Source of the DNA: Vulcanimicrobium winogradskyi
GTDB lineage: Bacteria > Vulcanimicrobiota > Vulcanimicrobiia > Vulcanimicrobiales > Vulcanimicrobiaceae
Direction of reading: 5' to 3'
Assembly (NCBI GenBank): GCA_003134965.1
Contig: PLDA01000003.1
Span: forward strand, 62,001 to 126,000
DNA: 64,000 nucleotides
The translations under genes were made by a program, and so were the position numbers. The notes under the pieces were generated by a model, which did no database searches, had not been told where the DNA came from, and was given only the letters and a program-made list of their open reading frames with translations. Below, one piece after another: positions 60,877-64,000 of this stretch. The first letter of the stretch is position 1; each line of letters starts with the position of its first letter.

Positions 60877-61338
60877 ATGCATCGAAAAGATCAATTCGTT
60901 CCCCACTTGGTCGTCGCGAACGGCCTTGCGGCTCTCGAATTCTACAAAGAAGTGTTTGGCGCTGAAGAGGGACACCGGATGATGTCTCCGGACGGCAAGA
61001 AGCTCATGCACGGCGAAATAAGTCTGGACGGGCACACGTGTTTTGTCAGCGATGAGTTCGACAACAGCGAAGGTGGTACGTGCAAGACGCCGCAGACGTT
61101 GGGCGGAACATGCGTGCGCATCACGCTCATGGTCGATGACGCAGATGTGCTCGTCGAGCGCGCCTTGGCCGCCGGCGCGCGCGTGCTCATGCCCGTGCAG
61201 AATCTTTTCTGGGGCGCGCGCTACGGAAAGATCGCCGATCCCTTCGGTCACGAGTGGGGCATCAACCAGCAGTTGAAAGAGCAGAGCTCCGAAGAGACGC
61301 AGGCCGCAGCCGACGAGTATTTCGTGAAGGACAAATAG
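60877..61338 (+). CDS. VOC family protein, PhnB-like
   Basis: 153 residues from ATG 60877, chosen for the GAGAGGAG just upstream; GTG 60862 would overlap the previous stop. PhnB-type pattern: VPHLVVANGLAALEFYKEVFGAEE, HGEISLDGHTCFVSDEF, and RYGKIADPFGHEWGI. PhnB-like proteins are VOC-fold proteins of uncertain role, despite the name having no proven tie to phosphonate use. Confidence 0.9.
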   Translation: MHRKDQFVPHLVVANGLAALEFYKEVFGAEEGHRMMSPDGKKLMHGEISLDGHTCFVSDEFDNSEGGTCKTPQTLGGTCVRITLMVDDADVLVERALAAGARVLMPVQNLFWGARYGKIADPFGHEWGINQQLKEQSSEETQAAADEYFVKDK

Positions 61339-61393
61339 AAACCGTCGTGTGTTGAAGGACCGCGTGTTCGGCAACCTCGAACGCAAGACGGCT

Positions 61394-62386
61394 ATGCGCT
61401 CCAAGGTCGTCTTCTCCGGAATCCAGCCCACGGGCACAATTCATATCGGGAACTACTTCGGCGCCATCAAGCAGTGGGTTGCGGGCCAGGACGACGCGGA
61501 GAACATCTTTTGCCTGGTCGACATGCATGCGCTCACGGTGCCGCAAGACCCCGCCGTGCTCGCCGTGCAGATCATCGACACCGCGACCCTGCTGCTTGCT
61601 GCCGGCATAGATCCCGCCAAGTCGCGGCTGTACGTGCAAAGCGACGTGCGCGAGCACGCCGAGCTGACGTGGTACCTCTCGTGCGTGGGCTCGGTGGGGC
61701 AGCTCAATCGCATGACGCAGTTCAAGGAAAAGTCCGAGGCGCAAAAAGGCGAGGTTCGGGTCGGCCTGTTCACCTATCCGGTCCTGATGGCGGCCGACAT
61801 TCTCCTCTACCGCACGACGCACGTCCCGGTCGGCGAGGATCAGAAGCAACACATCGAACTCACCCGCGACCTCGCGCTGCGCTTCAACGCGACGTACGGC
61901 GAGGTTTTCGTCCTGCCCGAGGCGACCGTCCCCGCAGCAGGCGCGCGGATCATGGGCTTGGACGACCCCACGAAGAAGATGTCGAAGAGTGCGCCGGGCT
62001 CGTATCATGCGGTGGGTGTCCTCGATGCACCGGACCAGATCAGAAAGACCGTCATGGCCGCGCAGACCGACAGCGGGCGTGAGATCCGCGGGGATTCCAC
62101 CCGACCTGGGGTGACCAACCTGCTTGGCATCTATATGGCCGCAACCGGCCGGACACAATCAGAGGCGGAGGCGCACTTCGCAAACGCGCGCGGCTACGGC
62201 GACCTCAAGAAAGAGATCGTCGATATACTCGTCGAGACGCTGCGTCCAATACGCGAGCGGTACGATGAGCTGGTGCGCGATCGCGCGGTCGTCCGTGAGG
62301 TCCTGCAGCGCGCTGCAGAGCAGTTGAGGCCAACCGCCCGAGCCACGACCGACGCGGTGAAGCGCGCGATGGGCGTCGGGAGCTGA
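61394..62386 (+). CDS. trpS: Tryptophanyl-tRNA synthetase
   Basis: 330 residues from ATG 61394, the usual TrpRS length (an upstream TTG/ATG at 61349 adds 15 residues). Class I signatures: HIGN in GTIHIGNYFGAIKQW and KMSKS in DDPTKKMSKSAPGS; Trp-binding elements FCLVDMHALT, YPVLMAADILLY and GEDQKQHIELTRDLA. Charges tRNA-Trp. Confidence 0.97.
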   Translation: MRSKVVFSGIQPTGTIHIGNYFGAIKQWVAGQDDAENIFCLVDMHALTVPQDPAVLAVQIIDTATLLLAAGIDPAKSRLYVQSDVREHAELTWYLSCVGSVGQLNRMTQFKEKSEAQKGEVRVGLFTYPVLMAADILLYRTTHVPVGEDQKQHIELTRDLALRFNATYGEVFVLPEATVPAAGARIMGLDDPTKKMSKSAPGSYHAVGVLDAPDQIRKTVMAAQTDSGREIRGDSTRPGVTNLLGIYMAATGRTQSEAEAHFANARGYGDLKKEIVDILVETLRPIRERYDELVRDRAVVREVLQRAAEQLRPTARATTDAVKRAMGVGS

Positions 62387-62390
62387 CTGC

Positions 62391-63272
62391 CTAGAGTTCG
62401 TCGAGGGTTCGCGGCCAGTCTGCCCCCAAGAGCCGGGAGAGCCCGCGGTCGGCAAGGATCTTTCCGCCGGTCTGGCAGCGCGGGCAATAGTTGGTTTCGT
62501 TGTTGGCGTAGCGGATTCGGCGAATCGTTTCTCCGCACGTGGGACACGGTTTGCCGTACCTGCCGTGCGCCGCCATCTCGTCGTGAAACGCGGTGACGTG
62601 CTCCGGGAACTTCGCCTTCGCTTCGGTTCGGAACCGGTCGATCCAGAGTTGGAGTGTCGTGCGGGTCGCGGTGAAGAGGCGTTTCCATTCCGGCGGCGTG
62701 AGACTTCGCGTGAGCCGGATCGGGGACAGTCGCGCCGCGTGGAGGATTTCGTCGGAATAGGCGTTGCCGATCCCGCTGATGATGCGTGGATCGGTCAACG
62801 CGCGCTTGAGGGTGCGGTTCTCGTCCGTGAGCGCGGCGCGAAACGCGTCAAGGTCGATGGAAAACACGTCGACCCCGCCGGGATCGATGGCCCGCAGCGC
62901 GTCTTCCCCATGCAATACGTGCAACGATGCGCGACGCTTCGTGCCTGCTTCGGTGAGCACGAGGGATCCGTTCGGGAAGTCGAGCGCTGCGATTGCGTTC
63001 CGTCCGGCGAGCTTCGCGCCGGCGGCTCGCCAATGGAGCCGCCCGGCGATCATCAGGTGAAACACGAGCCAAAGATCGCCGTCCAGTCCGATCGCGATCC
63101 GCTTCCCGATGTGCCGCAGCTCGCGCACGACGCGGCCTTCGACGGTCGAAAGCGGCGGCTCCGCCGTCCGCAGCAGGAACGGGTTCGCTATCCTGACGCG
63201 CTCCAGCGGCCGGCCGACGATGCGGTCCTCCAGCGCGCTGATATACGCGGCGATATCCGGGAGCTCGGGCAC
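62391..63272 (-). CDS. Formamidopyrimidine-DNA glycosylase/endonuclease VIII family
   Basis: 293 residues. Starts MPELPD: Pro2 is the Schiff-base nucleophile and Glu3 the acid of the Fpg/Nei family (Fpg commonly has PELPEV). H2TH DNA-binding motif RIISGIGNAYSDEILHAARLSP and C-terminal zinc finger CPTCGETIRR...YCPRCQTGGK are complete, with the finger Arg. Removes oxidised bases in base-excision repair. Whether Fpg or Nei cannot be settled by eye; the LPD variant is seen in Nei-like subfamilies of actinobacteria. It ends 4 nt from the trpS stop. Confidence 0.93.
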   Translation of the reverse strand: MPELPDIAAYISALEDRIVGRPLERVRIANPFLLRTAEPPLSTVEGRVVRELRHIGKRIAIGLDGDLWLVFHLMIAGRLHWRAAGAKLAGRNAIAALDFPNGSLVLTEAGTKRRASLHVLHGEDALRAIDPGGVDVFSIDLDAFRAALTDENRTLKRALTDPRIISGIGNAYSDEILHAARLSPIRLTRSLTPPEWKRLFTATRTTLQLWIDRFRTEAKAKFPEHVTAFHDEMAAHGRYGKPCPTCGETIRRIRYANNETNYCPRCQTGGKILADRGLSRLLGADWPRTLDEL

Positions 63273-63333
63273 TCCTGGAGGTTACGCTCCGCTGAGCGTC
63301 GACTCCCAGCTTCGCTATGATAGAATCCTTGCG

Positions 63334-64000
63334 ATGAACATAACGCTCGCCCGTGCCGCGGGTACGATCGGGTTTGGCGTAGCTGCGCTCGGTGCGATGT
63401 GCGCGAGCGGCGCTCCGGCTGCCGCAGCAGGGTCCCGTCCGCTCATCGCCGGCGATCCGGCGCGGCCCAGCGCGATCGAGATCACGGGCGCAACGTCGTA
63501 TGTGCTCGACAGCAGGGGCAACCTGCAGAACGTCGCCTGCGTCGTGTTCGTCAACCACGGTCCGCGCCTGGCCACGAAGGTCGGCCTGAGTTTGGCGCTG
63601 GTCGATGCGACCGGTACCGTCGTCGACGTCGACGTCATGTACCCGCGCGGCAAGTTCTTGGTCGACACGCGGTCGGCGTTCTCGGTCGGCAGCAACGGAC
63701 AGGATATCGGAAACGGCAATTGCCACGGGTTCGGGGCCGCCGGAGCGGCGGCTCGCTCGACGTTCGTCTATCGCGCGAACAAGAACGCCCCGGTGCAGGA
63801 GGTCGCCGCAATTCTGGTCTCGGCGCGCGAGATCGTCTACGACGACGGCACCGCGTGGCGCACCGACCAGGTTCCGCAAACCGGCGATCACGTCACGCTT
63901 CCCGTTGCGCCGCCGTTCAGTGCCGCAGTCGCGGCCGGTCCGCCGCGCATCACGACGCGCGCCATGACGGGTTCGCCGATCGAGCTCACCGACGCGTTCC
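63334..64000 (+). CDS. Secreted protein of unknown function (partial)
   Basis: The first 222 codons are visible; the gene runs off the window. Signal peptide (IGFGVAALGAMCASGAPAAAA) then a beta-rich domain: AIEITGATSYVLDSRGNLQN, VACVVFVNHGPRLATKVGLSLALVD, a SVGSNGQDIGNGNCHGF segment and FVYRANKNAPVQEVAAILVSAREIVYDDGT. A family of such secreted proteins is frequent in some soil phyla, but I cannot name it. A weak promoter-like GTCGAC-16-TAGAAT lies at 63299-63326. Confidence 0.75.
   Translation, partial: MNITLARAAGTIGFGVAALGAMCASGAPAAAAGSRPLIAGDPARPSAIEITGATSYVLDSRGNLQNVACVVFVNHGPRLATKVGLSLALVDATGTVVDVDVMYPRGKFLVDTRSAFSVGSNGQDIGNGNCHGFGAAGAAARSTFVYRANKNAPVQEVAAILVSAREIVYDDGTAWRTDQVPQTGDHVTLPVAPPFSAAVAAGPPRITTRAMTGSPIELTDAF

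Overview
The window is high-GC DNA (GC-rich throughout by eye) from a diderm bacterium. A TonB-type outer-membrane receptor with a carboxypeptidase-regulatory-like N-terminus, lipoproteins and several periplasmic solute-binding proteins point to an outer membrane. The mix of families (DUF177-rpmF-fab cluster, DUF2721, DUF2277, Vgb-like and BNR propeller proteins, OPT transporter, many secreted orphans) together with a dispersed CCCTTCGACAAGCTCAGGG-type repeat fits an uncultured soil lineage such as Eremiobacterota/WPS-2. That placement is an inference and was not tested. No rRNA, tRNA, CRISPR array or insertion sequence was recognised.

Layout. 1-313 is the truncated end of a lytic transglycosylase. 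422-6977 is a compact housekeeping operon: yceD-rpmF-fabH-fabD-fabG-acpP-ffh-rpsP-khpA-rimM (lipid synthesis, signal recognition particle, ribosome assembly). 6974-10553 holds secreted and membrane proteins (LpoB/TolB-like, BrkB/YihY, copper-amine-oxidase-N-like). 10683-18871 is an Rhs polymorphic-toxin locus: a 1672-residue secreted Rhs protein with a C-terminal toxin-like tip and a downstream immunity candidate, followed by a displaced orphan Rhs C-terminus carrying a different tip and its own ATGA-coupled immunity candidate. The two share about 1.37 kb of core sequence; in the orphan copy a +1/-1 pair of frameshifts scrambles roughly 80 codons. 19139-26318 contains a BNR propeller protein, an alpha/beta hydrolase, DUF2721, small secreted proteins and a sugar-acid dehydratase. 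26420-28852 is the TonB-dependent receptor.

28862-33241 and 51844-55608 are two modules of the same design: a nitrate/sulfonate/taurine-type ABC importer (solute-binding protein, permease, ATPase) joined to a thiamine-diphosphate (ThDP) enzyme. In the first the enzyme is a single 558-residue acetolactate-synthase-like chain; in the second it is split into sulfopyruvate-decarboxylase-like alpha and beta subunits, with a divergent aldehyde dehydrogenase next to it. Their substrates are unknown; a C2/C3 sulfonate, phosphonate or 2-oxo acid is the natural guess.

The stretches 33301-50232 and 57244-64000 are mixed metabolic genes: FAH-family hydrolase, PanE-like reductase, Dyp peroxidase, GNAT and SDR enzymes, OPT transporter, glnA, cupin, PEBP lipoprotein, zinc alcohol dehydrogenase, esterase, VOC proteins, diguanylate cyclase, quinone-oxidoreductase-like enzyme, trpS and an Fpg/Nei DNA glycosylase. 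Genes are tightly packed: many ATGA or GTGA overlaps, and three convergent pairs whose stop codons interleave. A short repeat element occurs between genes (36780-37092) and also inside or at the ends of genes (fabD, khpA/rimM, a GNAT gene). A membrane protein gene at 49122-50232 is broken by a triplicated 7-bp unit.
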